Below, in pieces: positions 45,668 to 55,785 of a stretch of DNA of 64,000 bases. A model generated the notes under the pieces. It worked only from the letters and a program-made list of their open reading frames with translations. It was not told the DNA's origin and searched no databases. Position 1 is the first letter of the stretch. Each line of letters starts with the position of its first letter. Made by a program: the position numbers and the translations under genes. Source of the DNA: Acidobacteriota bacterium (GTDB taxonomy: Bacteria > Acidobacteriota > Blastocatellia > Pyrinomonadales > Pyrinomonadaceae); the NCBI GenBank assembly GCA_018269005.1, contig JAFDVK010000012.1:1-64000 (forward strand), written 5' to 3'.

Positions 45668-48600
45668 CTAAGGTTCGGCGACGAAATCAACTTCGGTAAG
45701 GTCGTCATTCACCGCAATCACGCGCGTCGGGTTAGCAAAAACATATCGCTTCGAAGCGACTCTGACCACATAGTTTTCGCCAGCAGCGATATCGTCAAAT
45801 CGATAATATCCAAACGAACTGGTGACCGCTAACTTTGTCACGCCGTCAGGACCTGTAAGGACGATTTTGGCGTTTCGAATGCCGTAGCCGCTGGCCGACG
45901 TCACGCGTCCTGCGACCGAGACATGCGCCGCGGTCGGGTTGAGGCTCGCAAGTGCAAATGGCGAGAGGGAATCAACCGTGCCGCACACACTGCGGTGACC
46001 CTGGCCATCATCGGTTCGGTTGGTCGTACGATCGACGAACACGCCGCCTTCGCCGTGCATCAACCGCAGCGAGACAAACAGCCAATTGGGAATGACCGGC
46101 GGTACATCGAGACACACGGTAACCGGCGGAGTGTAGACGGCTGTCGTCGTAATATCGAATGCCGCACATTGTTCGCAGAGCTGGAACCCCGTGGGCATGT
46201 CGCCCTCGTTAAGCGTGATATTCGTGAACGAGGTCGTGCCAGGCTGCGTTACGCCGGCGAACGTCACCGCTGATGTTAGAGGGCCTTGGACAGCGACATT
46301 GCTGCCGGTAGGTGTGGACCGATCGAACGAACTGTCGCAGCTGTCGCCGATACCGTCCCCATCCGAGTCTAACTGATCGGGATTTGACACGAGTGCGCAA
46401 TTGTCGGAGCCATCCAAAATGCCGTCGTTGTCATCGTCGGGGTCGCAGACATCGCCCATCGAATCGCCATCATTATTTGCCTGGTTCGCGTTGGCCGTGA
46501 ACGGACAATTATCGTTGATATCTAAAACACCGTCGTTGTCGTCGTCTGGATCGCACGCATCCCCGAGAGCGTCGCCGTCGTTATTTGCCTGATTTGGGTT
46601 TGAGACGGTCGAGCAATTGTCACAGGCATCGCCAAGACCGTCGCCATCGGTGTCGGCCTGTCCGGGATTTGCGGCGGCACAGTTGTCACAGACATCGCCG
46701 ACTCCGTCACCGTCACTATCAAGTTGTGTGCCAAATGCCGGATATGTATCTGTTGCGACCGTACCGGGAATTTGGGCCAAACCTGTACCGTCGGTTTTGA
46801 CGACCGACAAACTGCCGGCAGTTATGTTCGTAAACGCGATCCTTGCTCCGTCACGGCTATAGACCGGGGTTGTTTCCTGATCACTTGAGGCCGTCAGCCG
46901 CTGCTCGAGCGATCCATCCGAGTTCATTGTGAAAATGTGCTGGACGCCGCCGACACGTCCGGACATGAACGCGATCTTTGTACCGTCCGGGCTGTAAGCC
47001 GGAAAGAAATTTGAACCGCCGGTGTCTTGCGTCAATTGCACTACATCGGTCCCATCAGTATTCATCGTAAAGACATCGCGATACGTAATTCCCGAAATCG
47101 TATAGCTCTTATCAAAAGCGATCCGCGATCCCGTCGGGTCAAAGCTTGGATTGAATGCCTGCCGTGGGAAGACATTAGTGAGCTGAACCTGATTCGAGCC
47201 GTCAGAGTTCATGATGAAAATGTTTTCACGGGCGCTTATTCGTTTCGAAACGAATGTGATCCTCGTCCCGTCCGCACTGTACGAGGGCTGCAGGTTGTCG
47301 CCGGCAATGTTTGTTATCCGTACGACGTTTGAGCCGTCGGCATCCATGGCGTAGATCTCGTAACGCGAGTTGTTTCTGTTGGAGCTGAAAATTATCCGCC
47401 GTCCATCCGGTGAAAATCTCGGGTGCTGGTCTGTGAAGGTATTGTTCGTGAGCCGCACGACATCCGAGCCGTCTGCATTCATCGTATATATCTCCGGATT
47501 GCCGCCGGCCCGACTAGATGAAAACGCAACCCGATATTGGTTAGCCGTGACCGGACAATTGTCCGAACCATCGGTAATTCCGTCATTATCATCGTCAGCG
47601 TCGCAGGCATTGCCCTGACCATCGTTATCGGTGTCGAGTTGGTCGGGGTTGTAGTGTAGCGGACAGTTGTCTGAACTGTCATCCACACAATCATGGTCGC
47701 GATCGAGCCGATGCCCGAAAGTCGGGTTTGTTGAAGAGAAAGTGGTTAGCTGGGTCGGGTTGCCCGTCCCATCGGCATTCGCCATCAGTATTCGGTATCC
47801 TTCTTCGAGGTCAGTTACGAAGGCGACACTTGCCCCGTCAGGACTAAACGAAGGACTACCGCTCACATGGAAACCATCGCCTGCGATCATATGGAGGTTG
47901 GAGCCATCAGCGTTCATGACACAAATACTTTCACTACAAGCAAAGACTATCTGCGAGCTATCTGGACTGAATTCTGGGGAAACCGCCCAGTGATCGTAGC
48001 TGGCCGTCAAATTGGTCAAGCCCGTGCCGTCAGCGTTTGTCGTATATATTTCTCGCTCATTGCTGCCGTTATGGCCGACGTCCACGAAAGCGATCTTTGT
48101 CCCATCGGGACTGAAAACGGGATCCTCTGGCGCAAATTCGTTCGGTAGAGGTACTCTGTGCTTATTGGTCCCATCAATGTTCATTTCAAACAGCCCGAAA
48201 CGCAGCGGATCAGGTGCGACTTCGTACCGGCCGGAGAAAATGATCTTTGTGCCATCCGGACTGAAGTCCGCCCCGGAGGCAAACTCGATATCAACGACCA
48301 GCGTCGTGACACCGCTGCCATCGGCATTAATTACTTTAAGGTCAAATCGAGGATGGTCAACGTCTGAATTTGGACTCTTGGTGAAGAACAATATCTTCTC
48401 CCCGTCATAACTAACCCGTTGGTCTGACACCTCGTATGTCGTTAACTGGACCTGTTCGGTGCCATCGGAATTCATCTTCCAAAGGTCTAGTACTGGCCCG
48501 TGTATAAAGACGATCTGGTCAGTAATTCGCGATAAACACTCGGTTCCTGAAACCGAAGCTTTGCTATCTTCGCTGAGAATATCGATAGCTGACCCACGCC

Positions 48601-48670
48601 CATTTAGAACAACTAGGCCCAAGGTAAGTATAAATAGATAAATTAGTGACGAAACTCTTTTACGATTCAT
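45668..48670 (-). CDS. Secreted TolB-like/PD40 protein with thrombospondin type 3 repeats
   Basis: 1000 residues. Signal peptide over ~1-30. Two PD40 propellers (~45-320 and ~385-640: '[20 protein letters not shown]', '[17 protein letters not shown]'). Acidic calcium-binding thrombospondin type 3 repeats lie at ~323-383 and ~643-783 ('[20 protein letters not shown]'). A ~120-residue segment follows, and the C-terminal carboxypeptidase-regulatory domain covers ~920-1000 ('[20 protein letters not shown]', '[17 protein letters not shown]'). No enzyme motif. Probably a large extracellular or outer-membrane-associated protein. Confidence 0.9.
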   Translation of the reverse strand: MNRKRVSSLIYLFILTLGLVVLNGRGSAIDILSEDSKASVSGTECLSRITDQIVFIHGPVLDLWKMNSDGTEQVQLTTYEVSDQRVSYDGEKILFFTKSPNSDVDHPRFDLKVINADGSGVTTLVVDIEFASGADFSPDGTKIIFSGRYEVAPDPLRFGLFEMNIDGTNKHRVPLPNEFAPEDPVFSPDGTKIAFVDVGHNGSNEREIYTTNADGTGLTNLTASYDHWAVSPEFSPDSSQIVFACSESICVMNADGSNLHMIAGDGFHVSGSPSFSPDGASVAFVTDLEEGYRILMANADGTGNPTQLTTFSSTNPTFGHRLDRDHDCVDDSSDNCPLHYNPDQLDTDNDGQGNACDADDDNDGITDGSDNCPVTANQYRVAFSSSRAGGNPEIYTMNADGSDVVRLTNNTFTDQHPRFSPDGRRIIFSSNRNNSRYEIYAMDADGSNVVRITNIAGDNLQPSYSADGTRITFVSKRISARENIFIMNSDGSNQVQLTNVFPRQAFNPSFDPTGSRIAFDKSYTISGITYRDVFTMNTDGTDVVQLTQDTGGSNFFPAYSPDGTKIAFMSGRVGGVQHIFTMNSDGSLEQRLTASSDQETTPVYSRDGARIAFTNITAGSLSVVKTDGTGLAQIPGTVATDTYPAFGTQLDSDGDGVGDVCDNCAAANPGQADTDGDGLGDACDNCSTVSNPNQANNDGDALGDACDPDDDNDGVLDINDNCPFTANANQANNDGDSMGDVCDPDDDNDGILDGSDNCALVSNPDQLDSDGDGIGDSCDSSFDRSTPTGSNVAVQGPLTSAVTFAGVTQPGTTSFTNITLNEGDMPTGFQLCEQCAAFDITTTAVYTPPVTVCLDVPPVIPNWLFVSLRLMHGEGGVFVDRTTNRTDDGQGHRSVCGTVDSLSPFALASLNPTAAHVSVAGRVTSASGYGIRNAKIVLTGPDGVTKLAVTSSFGYYRFDDIAAGENYVVRVASKRYVFANPTRVIAVNDDLTEVDFVAEP

Positions 48671-48728
48671 GATTTTTCTCCAACAATTTTGCGATTGATG
48701 GGCGCATATTGACGCCCGTTTCCCTCAA

Positions 48729-48935
48729 CTATTTCTTGGCCACCGCATTGTGATCGGCGACAATTGTTTTGCACTGCGCTCCCGTTAGCTGCCGCGGCGG
48801 AGCGAGATCGCCCGGCACAAGTTCTGCCTTACAGTTGTCGCAGTACACTTTCTGCGAACGGTCTCGGGTTCGAATGCTTGTGACGCTGATGCGTTCGACG
48901 GTGATCCGTGTGCGATTTGGTTTACTGTTTTGCAT
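48729..48935 (-). CDS. Small protein with a CxxC pair
   Basis: 68 residues, basic N-terminus 'MQNSKPNRTRITVERISVTS', then 'VYCDNCKAELV' with one CxxC and a later lone Cys. The 'RITVE...V..IR.R' start is like short proteins common in these bacteria; a metal-binding or DNA-binding role is only a guess. It is upstream of the PD40 gene on the same strand (58 bp) and divergent from the winged-helix gene. Confidence 0.5.
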   Translation of the reverse strand: MQNSKPNRTRITVERISVTSIRTRDRSQKVYCDNCKAELVPGDLAPPRQLTGAQCKTIVADHNAVAKK

Positions 48936-49102
48936 AGTAGGCTTTACGAATTTTTGTTGTTCGTGAGCATTGCTCTCTGCTATTATTCCGATATCGTTTG
49001 AGATGATATTTTTTACTTTGAACAGGTATCAGTTTGCGGCCGCTTGTTTGTAAAAGTCCTTAAAATACGGCTTAAATTTTCTGAAAAATTCCTAAAACGT
49101 GT

Positions 49103-51265
49103 ATGGACGGCGTTAACGCAGGAGAATATCGGTTCGGTGAATTCATGCTTGACGAAGCGCGACGCCGCATTTCACGAAACGGCGAAACCCTGAGCCTCAA
49201 TCCCAAGGCGTTTGATCTGCTTGTCGAATTGATCCGCTCGTCCGGCAGCGTCGTCAGCAAAGACGACCTGCTGGCACGTGTGTGGCCGGATCAGTTCGTC
49301 GAGGAAAACAATCTCTCTGTTCAGGTGTCGGCGCTTAGAAAACTGCTGGGGAATGGGAACGGTACCCAGTACATCGCGACCGTGCCCGGAAAAGGGTATT
49401 CTTTCGTTGCTCCTGTCGAGAGCAATGACGACCTCATCATCGAACAACGAACGTATGAGCGGATAACGATCGAACAGGACGATGCCAACGCCGGTTTACG
49501 ACAGCTTTCGCCGCCCAGGCCGCGCCGAAATTTCCTGCCAAAACTCGCATTCGTTGGCGTGTTGGTTGCTATCGCGTTTACTGCCGCGATGGTCTGGCGG
49601 CAGTTTTCGAGGCCAAATGCCTTTGAGCCCTCATCATTTTCCGAACGAAAACTGACAACATCGGGCCGCGTGAATATCGCCGCTATTTCGCCCGACGGCA
49701 AGATGTTCGCCTATTCGGTCATCGACGTGCCGCGTGAGCATAGTTCGATCAGGGTCGGCCAGACGAACGGTTCGAGCGATGTTGAAGTCGTTCCTGCAGG
49801 TGCGGAGCAATTCGAACTCGTGTCTTTCTCAAGCGACGGTCAATTTGTGTACTACGTGGAACATGGGCAGCGTCAGTCTGAAAATGGAACTCTCATCAGG
49901 GTGCCGGCTCTTGGTGGTGTTTCGCAGAGAGTTTTGTCAGGCATAAATATATACCCGGCAATTTCTCCGGACGAAAAGAAGCTCGCCGTAGTAAGGACCG
50001 ACAGCAAAAACAAGACCTCGACACTCGCTCTGATAAACCTTGACGGATCGAACGAACAAGCTCTCGTAACACGTCCGCTGGAAACTCCGATCCGTGCTCT
50101 GAGTCTTGCTTGGTCAAAAGATGCGTCGCTGATCGCCTTTTGCTCTCGACGAGAAAATGAAGACACCTCAGAGGTCTTTGTTGCGGATACGGCGGCGGGC
50201 AATGTGCAGCAGCTGACCGACAGCAAGATCGGAAAGATCTTTCGGCTTGGCTGGCTGGCCGATCGAACAGGCCTTATCGCGATAACGAGTTCGGTCAACC
50301 GTGCTTGGGGAGCTCTCTGGCATATCAATTATCCCGACGGAACTTTGTCTGAGATCACGAGAGATCACCGGCAATATGCGAGCGCTCTGAGCCTGTCCGA
50401 AGATGCCCGGTCTGCGGTGGCAGTCGAGGTAAGTTCCGAGAGCAATATTTGGACATCGCTGTCGCCCTCGGCCGATCTGACACAGCTCACATTTGGCGGG
50501 CTCAGCAGACAGGACGGATGGTTCGGCCTCGATATTTCTAACGACGGACGGATATTGTACACCGCAAAGACCGGCGCGAATGTTGCCCTTTGGCTGATGG
50601 ATGCCGACGGCCGCGATACGAGGCAACTAACGCCCGCCGACGCTCTCGATTTTAACCCGACATTTTCGGCGGATGGTGAATTCGTTGTTTTTGATTCTAA
50701 TCGCTCAGGCAGTTCCGAGATCTGGCGTATCCGTACCAACGGCAAAGATATCGAACAACTCACATTTGACGGCGAGAACACAAATCCGAGTTTCTTACCA
50801 AATGGCGAGACCATCGTTTACAAACATGGCGATGCAAATGGAACGAGTCTGCAGCGGTTGTCGCTAAATGGAAAGGTTGCTTCAATACTTGACCCGAAAG
50901 GCTGCACCAGTCCGCGCATCTCACCGAATGGCGAATTTGTCGCCTGCGGCCGTAGGGTTGGCGGCCAACCTTCGGTAGTAGTCATTTCGGCCTCGACCGG
51001 CGAACAGCTAAAGCAGTTTTCGGTTCCGCAGACGTTCAATTTCGATCTTGGCGGCATTCGCTGGACGCCTGATGGACGCTTTATCTGTTATCGTGATTGG
51101 ACTTACGGGCTTTGGCAGCAGTCGGTCGATGGCGGCCAACCGCAGCGAATCGAAAACCTGCCGGAAGAAAAGATCTACCAATACGTCTGGTCCCGCGACG
51201 GCAAACGCCTCGTTCTGACGCGTGGGCGCGAAATGCGCGATGTCGTGCTGTTGAGCCGCAGCTAA
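49103..51265 (+). CDS. ToxR/CadC-like winged-helix protein with PD40 propeller
   Basis: 720 residues. Residues 1-110 form an OmpR-type winged helix ('YRFGEFMLDEARRRISRNGE', 'VSKDDLLARVWPDQFVEENN', 'YIATVPGKGYSFVAPV'). One membrane helix (~150-170, 'LAFVGVLVAIAFTAAMVW') follows, then an extracytoplasmic PD40/TolB-like beta-propeller to the end ('GLDISNDGRILYTAKTGANV', 'PTFSADGEFVVFDSNRSGSS'). It has the design of one-component membrane regulators that sense outside and bind DNA inside. No receiver domain. The divergent neighbours at 45668 and 48729 are candidate targets. Confidence 0.93.
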   Translation: MDGVNAGEYRFGEFMLDEARRRISRNGETLSLNPKAFDLLVELIRSSGSVVSKDDLLARVWPDQFVEENNLSVQVSALRKLLGNGNGTQYIATVPGKGYSFVAPVESNDDLIIEQRTYERITIEQDDANAGLRQLSPPRPRRNFLPKLAFVGVLVAIAFTAAMVWRQFSRPNAFEPSSFSERKLTTSGRVNIAAISPDGKMFAYSVIDVPREHSSIRVGQTNGSSDVEVVPAGAEQFELVSFSSDGQFVYYVEHGQRQSENGTLIRVPALGGVSQRVLSGINIYPAISPDEKKLAVVRTDSKNKTSTLALINLDGSNEQALVTRPLETPIRALSLAWSKDASLIAFCSRRENEDTSEVFVADTAAGNVQQLTDSKIGKIFRLGWLADRTGLIAITSSVNRAWGALWHINYPDGTLSEITRDHRQYASALSLSEDARSAVAVEVSSESNIWTSLSPSADLTQLTFGGLSRQDGWFGLDISNDGRILYTAKTGANVALWLMDADGRDTRQLTPADALDFNPTFSADGEFVVFDSNRSGSSEIWRIRTNGKDIEQLTFDGENTNPSFLPNGETIVYKHGDANGTSLQRLSLNGKVASILDPKGCTSPRISPNGEFVACGRRVGGQPSVVVISASTGEQLKQFSVPQTFNFDLGGIRWTPDGRFICYRDWTYGLWQQSVDGGQPQRIENLPEEKIYQYVWSRDGKRLVLTRGREMRDVVLLSRS

Positions 51266-51362
51266 CTCCTCACAGTCGTGCGTAATACATCCCGATATAT
51301 ACGAGCCTGGCGGCGTTTTCGTGGTTGAGCCAACCAAACTTTTCACGGGCAGGTGGAACAAT

Positions 51363-51437
51363 CTAACTCTCGCTGATCTTGCCTTCAAGTTCCTGTTCGG
51401 CAAGATCGATGCACGATGATCGATGAACAGAGAGCAT
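51363..51437 (-). pseudogene. 5'-end fossil of a glycogen debranching enzyme gene
   Basis: On the minus strand ATG 51437 opens 'MLSVHRSSCIDLAEQELEGK', then stops. The first 14 residues match the intact debranching enzyme ('MVSVSRSRCIDLAE'), and the leader upstream (51438-51457) is also shared. It lies 48 bp after the PLP-enzyme stop. Confidence 0.75.
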
Positions 51438-51485
51438 TTGTCTCTATTCTACAAGACCGGGCCGCATAGAGCGTAATCGCAAAGA

Positions 51486-52658
51486 TCACTCACCGACGGC
51501 TTTGCTGATCGCGATGACATTCGAGCCGGACGCAAAGCGTATCGCTTCGCGAAGGTCTTCGATCACGTCTTCGACGCTTTCGATGCCGATCGAGAGACGG
51601 ATGAGATCGCGAGGCGGAGCAAGTTCATCCCGAAGGCCGGCGGGAATGCTCGCGTGCGACATATAGCACGGCAGGCTGATCGTGCTGTTGACCGAGCCGA
51701 AACTTACGGCGATAGAGCACAGCTTTGTCGATTCGACGATGCGGCGGGAAAATTCGGCGTCGCCGGTCGTGAATGCGATAACGGAGCCGCCGCCCGACGC
51801 CTGGCTCTCGTGTTTGCGGCGAGCTTCGGCGGACGCGAACGCCGGATGATATATCTCGGTAACCGCGGGATGAGTCGATAGAAATTCGGCGACCTTCAGC
51901 GCGTTCGAACACTGCTTTTCGACGCGCAGATCAAGCGTCTTGATGCCGCGAAGAAGCAGCCACGAATCGAACGGTGCAAGTGCCGTCCCTTCAGCGTTCT
52001 GAACAAACGCGATCTCCTTTGCGACCGCCTCGTCCTTTACAATGACCGCACCCGCGGTCACATCGCTGTGTCCTGAAAGGAATTTCGTTCCGGAATGATA
52101 GACGATGTCCGCACCGTGTGTGATCGGATTTTGAAGGCACGGCGACAGCATCGTGTTATCGACGACGAGCAGCGCGTCGTTCGCTCGCGTCAACTCGGCA
52201 AGAGCAGCAATGTCGGAAACTCGCTGGAAAGGATTGGTCGGCGTTTCGATCAGCAGCATCTTCGTACGACTTGTGAGCGCATTGGAAACGTTCTGCGCGT
52301 CAGTGGTGTCAACGTATCGAACGTTTATTCCGAGACGCGGAAGGCGTTCGAGCAGACGAATGCTGCCGCCGTAAAGATTGCTGCCTGCGAGGATCTCGTC
52401 GCCGGTGGTCAGGAGTTTGATGATCGCTGAAAGAGCCGACATACCGCTCGAAAAAGCGAATGCATATTCAGCACGTTCGAGTTCGGCGAGCTTTTTTTCG
52501 AGTTCGCTCCGCGTCGGGTTCCCCGAACGGGAATAGTCGTATTCACCGAATTCAACGGCGGTCGGCTGGCGGAAGGTCGCGGTCTGGTAGATGGGCGTTG
52601 AGACAGCTCCGAATCTTTCTTCTTCTGTTAGGCTAACGCATCGTGTCGCGTTCTTCAT
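51486..52658 (-). CDS. Trans-sulfuration PLP enzyme (cystathionine lyase/methionine gamma-lyase-like)
   Basis: 390 residues. Cys/Met-metabolism PLP family: N-terminal 'FGAVSTPIYQTATFRQPT', 'EYDYSRSGNPTRSELEKKLA', PLP site 'VYHSGTKFLSGHSDVTAGAV' (Lys ~200), and the end 'LIRLSIGIESVEDVIEDLRE'. The ATG overlaps the stop of the AK-HSD gene (ATGA), so it is the last gene of the riboswitch-controlled operon. Beta- or gamma-lyase versus synthase activity cannot be settled from sequence alone. Confidence 0.92.
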   Translation of the reverse strand: MKNATRCVSLTEEERFGAVSTPIYQTATFRQPTAVEFGEYDYSRSGNPTRSELEKKLAELERAEYAFAFSSGMSALSAIIKLLTTGDEILAGSNLYGGSIRLLERLPRLGINVRYVDTTDAQNVSNALTSRTKMLLIETPTNPFQRVSDIAALAELTRANDALLVVDNTMLSPCLQNPITHGADIVYHSGTKFLSGHSDVTAGAVIVKDEAVAKEIAFVQNAEGTALAPFDSWLLLRGIKTLDLRVEKQCSNALKVAEFLSTHPAVTEIYHPAFASAEARRKHESQASGGGSVIAFTTGDAEFSRRIVESTKLCSIAVSFGSVNSTISLPCYMSHASIPAGLRDELAPPRDLIRLSIGIESVEDVIEDLREAIRFASGSNVIAISKAVGE

Positions 52659-54418
52659 ATCGCTGCTCCTTGCACCCGATAGGTGTCGCTTGGCAGAGTC
52701 GCCAAAACGGGACGGTTCCTTTCAAGCGTCTCGTAATAGATGTCAAAGATGTCGCCGAGCACGGCCTCGGCGGTCGCATATCGGCCTGCACCGCGTCCGC
52801 GGACCACGTGGCGTGTTCCACCCTCGGTCTCGAATTCAAGCAGATTTTCCGCACCGTGAATGTTTGCGAGCGGGTCCGACGTGTCAAGCGAAACAGTTGA
52901 GACGTTCGCTTTGACCTCGCCGCCGTCGGCGCGAAACTCTGCGACAACGCGGAACGAACGGCCTGCATTCCTCGCTGCCAACGCATCTTTTTCGCTCGCT
53001 GCTTCGAGGCCTCGGCGTGCGATGTCATCGAAAGTAATGTCAGAACCGAAGGCCGTCCGTGCAAGAAGCACGAGCTTTTGGGCGGCATCCGAACCGTCGA
53101 TATCGAGAGTCGGATCGGCTTCGGCAAACCCGGCATCCTGAGCCGCTTTTATCGAATTATCAAAACCCTCGCCATCTTCGAGTCTTCCGCAAATAAAGTT
53201 GGACGTACCGTTTATGATGCCGCGAATGGCGGTAGGACGAGATGTTTTTGCAAGCCGGCGAGCGGTTTCGAGCGCCGGAACGACGCCGCCGACAGCCGCA
53301 CTATAACGCAGCGACACATCCGCCGAATCGGCGAGCTTGTGCAGAGCGGTATCGTTCTCAGAGATGAGTGCCTTGTTTGCCGAGACAACAGCCTTGCCGT
53401 TAGTGAGTGCATGGCGTATGAATCTGTCCGCCGCATCCTTGCCGCCGATGAGTTCGACGACGACGTCGCAATCGTCTTCTATTAATTCGACAGCATTGCT
53501 TCGGATCAGGCTCGGCTCGACACCGCGTTCGATCGCACGCTCCCGCCGCAAATTAACCACCCCGGTGATCTCGAACTTTTGCGGCATCGCACGCAGCCTT
53601 TCATACACGCCGAAGCCGACAACTCCGCAGCCGAGCAGAGCGACCTTCAGCGGACGGCGAAGGTCTTCGGTAATATCGCTTGCGAACGCGTCTTCATAAC
53701 CGCCGACGAAAGTCGCAACGCCCGAACCGAGCGATGCGATCTCGAAATCGAGCCCGGCTTTTGCGGCAAATTCGACCGCCTTCGGCTGGACGAGTTCGCC
53801 GCCGCGTTCAAGCGTGGTCTTATAGCTAACGGTCGAGAAGCGTCGCGGACGCGTCGTTGATTCTGCCGGGTTCGACTCAAAAAGGCCATCGACATCTTTT
53901 ACTAGGACACATCGGGCGGAAAGCTCGTTCGCAAGATAGAGAGCCGTGAGGTCGGTGCCGCCACGGCCAAGAAGCGTCGTATCGCCGTCGGCATTCACAC
54001 CGACAAATCCGGAAGCGATCACGATCGAATCGTCTAGCGCTCGATCGACTGTCTCTATGTTCGCACCCTTGATCTCGCCATCGAGAGGCTCACCTTCAGT
54101 GAGGATCCCGACCTGATGAGGAGCGAGTATCTTTGAGTGGATCCCAGAACGCTTTAAGGCCGAAGAAAGCAACGCGGCCGATACGGCCTCGCCGGTCGCG
54201 AGCAAGGTCGCGACGGCGTGGTCATTCCCGTCCGGGCCGTACTTTTCGGTGCGAGAGAGAAGCTCATCCGTCGTACCCTCAAATGCGGAAACAACTGCGA
54301 GCACGCGATAACCTTGCCGCCAATGCCGATAGATCTCATGCACGGCGAGCGGCAGGTCAGCCTCGCCGCGAAGGACGGAGCCTCCAAATTTCAATACGAT
54401 CGTTCGTTTGTCGGACAT
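52655..54418 (-). CDS. thrA/metL: Fused aspartate kinase-homoserine dehydrogenase lacking ACT domains
   Basis: 587 residues against ~810-820 for the E. coli ThrA/MetL type. Residues 1-235 are aspartate kinase ('VLKFGGSVL', 'SGFVGVNADGDTTLLGRGGT', 'VLVKDVDGLFESNP'). Residues ~255-575 are homoserine dehydrogenase ('KVALLGCGVVGFGVYERLRA', 'AVVSANKALISEN', 'AIRGIINGTSNFICGRLEDG', 'GFAEADPTLDIDGSDAAQKL'). Only ~20 residues separate them, with no room for the usual ACT pair, and nothing follows. Allosteric feedback by Thr or Lys is therefore not expected; control would rest on the upstream SAM-II switch. Five bases follow the upstream gene, whose end supplies AAGGAG. Confidence 0.93.
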   Translation of the reverse strand: MSDKRTIVLKFGGSVLRGEADLPLAVHEIYRHWRQGYRVLAVVSAFEGTTDELLSRTEKYGPDGNDHAVATLLATGEAVSAALLSSALKRSGIHSKILAPHQVGILTEGEPLDGEIKGANIETVDRALDDSIVIASGFVGVNADGDTTLLGRGGTDLTALYLANELSARCVLVKDVDGLFESNPAESTTRPRRFSTVSYKTTLERGGELVQPKAVEFAAKAGLDFEIASLGSGVATFVGGYEDAFASDITEDLRRPLKVALLGCGVVGFGVYERLRAMPQKFEITGVVNLRRERAIERGVEPSLIRSNAVELIEDDCDVVVELIGGKDAADRFIRHALTNGKAVVSANKALISENDTALHKLADSADVSLRYSAAVGGVVPALETARRLAKTSRPTAIRGIINGTSNFICGRLEDGEGFDNSIKAAQDAGFAEADPTLDIDGSDAAQKLVLLARTAFGSDITFDDIARRGLEAASEKDALAARNAGRSFRVVAEFRADGGEVKANVSTVSLDTSDPLANIHGAENLLEFETEGGTRHVVRGRGAGRYATAEAVLGDIFDIYYETLERNRPVLATLPSDTYRVQGAAI

Positions 54419-54423
54419 TGCGG

Positions 54424-55614
54424 CTAGACTCCTTTAACAAGTTTTTGTGAGAGTGCTCGATCGAGATCGGCGATGATATCTTCCGGATTTTCAAGACCGA
54501 TCGAGAGCCGGACAAGTCCGTCGGTGATGCCTGCTTTCTCGCGGGCCTCAGGTGCGACCGAACCATGGGTCATCGACGCCGGATGCGTTATCAGGGTTTC
54601 CGCTGAACCGAGATTTTCGGCGAGCGAGCAAAGCTTGACGTTGTTCATTAGAGCGATGCCGGAATCGATGCCGCCGTGAAGTTCGAACGAAAGAAGAGCG
54701 CCGCCGGCGGTCTGCTGCCTGCGTGCAAGCTCATATTGGGGAAAATCAGGAAGGCCCGGATAGTTCAGATTCTTTACACGCGGATGATCCTTTAGAAATG
54801 CCGCGACCGCGAGTGCGTTCTCCGATTGCTGCCAAACACGCAGCGGCAGCGTCTTCGACCCCTGCAGCGTCAGCCACGCGTCGAACGGGGCCTGTATCGA
54901 ACCGATCGTCTTTCGCGTGAACTTGAACGCTTCGTCGAGCTCTGCGTTCGAGGTCGCAAGAGCACCGCCGATCGTTGCATTATGGCCGTCAAAGAATTTT
55001 GTTGTCGATTCAAGAACGATGTCCGCACCAAGCTCGATGGGTCGCTGAAGTGCCGGAGAAAGCAGCGTATTATCGACGGCAAGCAATGCACCTGCGTCGT
55101 GTGCAAGCCGGGCAGCGAGCGCGATGTCGGTGAGCTTCAGGGTCGGATTCGCAGGCGTTTCGATAAAGACGAGAGCAGCGGGTTTTTGAAGGCTCTCGGT
55201 TAGTTTTGCTTCGTCCGACGTATCGACAAAGTCCGCCTCAACACCGAATTTCGTGAGAATCTGTTCGAGCAGCCGAACCGTACCGCCGTAACACACATCC
55301 GAGACGACGACGCGGTCGCCTGCTTTTAGCAGCGTCAGGAAGAGCGCGTTAGTTGCGGCAAGCCCAGAAGAAAAACACGTCGCATACTCGGCCTTTTCGA
55401 GCGTTGCAATGCGGTCTTCAAGGGCCTTGACCGTCGGGTTGCCCGCACGGCTATATGTGTAGCCTTTATCACTGCCGACGGCATTCTGGCGATAGGTCGT
55501 CGTTTGATATATCGGCGTCAGGATCGCGCCGGTCGTTGGATCGGGTTCAGTTCCCGAATGGAGCGCAGCGGTCTCGATCTGCGCGTCGTCTGGTACATAC
55601 GAATTCAATGGCAT
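54424..55614 (-). CDS. metB: Cystathionine gamma-synthase/O-acylhomoserine sulfhydrylase-like enzyme
   Basis: 396 residues from ATG 55614, with GAGGAG 8 bases upstream (a TTG at 55620 is less likely). Hallmarks: 'TGAILTPIYQTTTYRQNAVG', 'GYTYSRAGNPTVKALEDRIA', PLP lysine in 'LESTTKFFDGHNATIGGALA', end 'GLVRLSIGLENPEDIIADLD'. First gene of the operon, directly behind the riboswitch. It builds cystathionine or homocysteine from activated homoserine, the step just after the AK-HSD products. The exact choice between the two reactions is uncertain. Confidence 0.92.
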   Translation of the reverse strand: MPLNSYVPDDAQIETAALHSGTEPDPTTGAILTPIYQTTTYRQNAVGSDKGYTYSRAGNPTVKALEDRIATLEKAEYATCFSSGLAATNALFLTLLKAGDRVVVSDVCYGGTVRLLEQILTKFGVEADFVDTSDEAKLTESLQKPAALVFIETPANPTLKLTDIALAARLAHDAGALLAVDNTLLSPALQRPIELGADIVLESTTKFFDGHNATIGGALATSNAELDEAFKFTRKTIGSIQAPFDAWLTLQGSKTLPLRVWQQSENALAVAAFLKDHPRVKNLNYPGLPDFPQYELARRQQTAGGALLSFELHGGIDSGIALMNNVKLCSLAENLGSAETLITHPASMTHGSVAPEAREKAGITDGLVRLSIGLENPEDIIADLDRALSQKLVKGV

Positions 55615-55733
55615 TTGCAAAACTCCTCTATTTCGGCCTCGCGTGGCGCCGTTTCTAGCAGAAGAATTGCTCAGACCTCAATGAAAATTGCGTATTTGTA
55701 AGGGCGGAAGGTCGAAACCCAAAATGAAAAAAA

Positions 55734-55765
55734 GGATCCGACACCCTCGAAGAGTGCCAGGATCC
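55734..55765 (-). terminator. Attenuator terminator behind the SAM-II riboswitch
   Basis: Stem GGATCC-GACAC / GTGCC-A-GGATCC (55734-55744 with 55755-55765). On the minus strand it is followed by TTTTTTT. It lies between the aptamer and the metB-like gene, so it can act as an attenuator. A run of T on the plus side makes it partly bidirectional. Confidence 0.88.
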
Positions 55766-55785
55766 CTTTTTAAGATATCGCAGAC

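Noticed and set aside
43392-51265. Interpreting the FG-GAP/PD40/winged-helix block as a transposon
   Set aside because: No transposase, recombinase or terminal inverted repeats are seen; only the duplicated flanking junction supports insertion, so it is reported as a scar rather than a mobile element.
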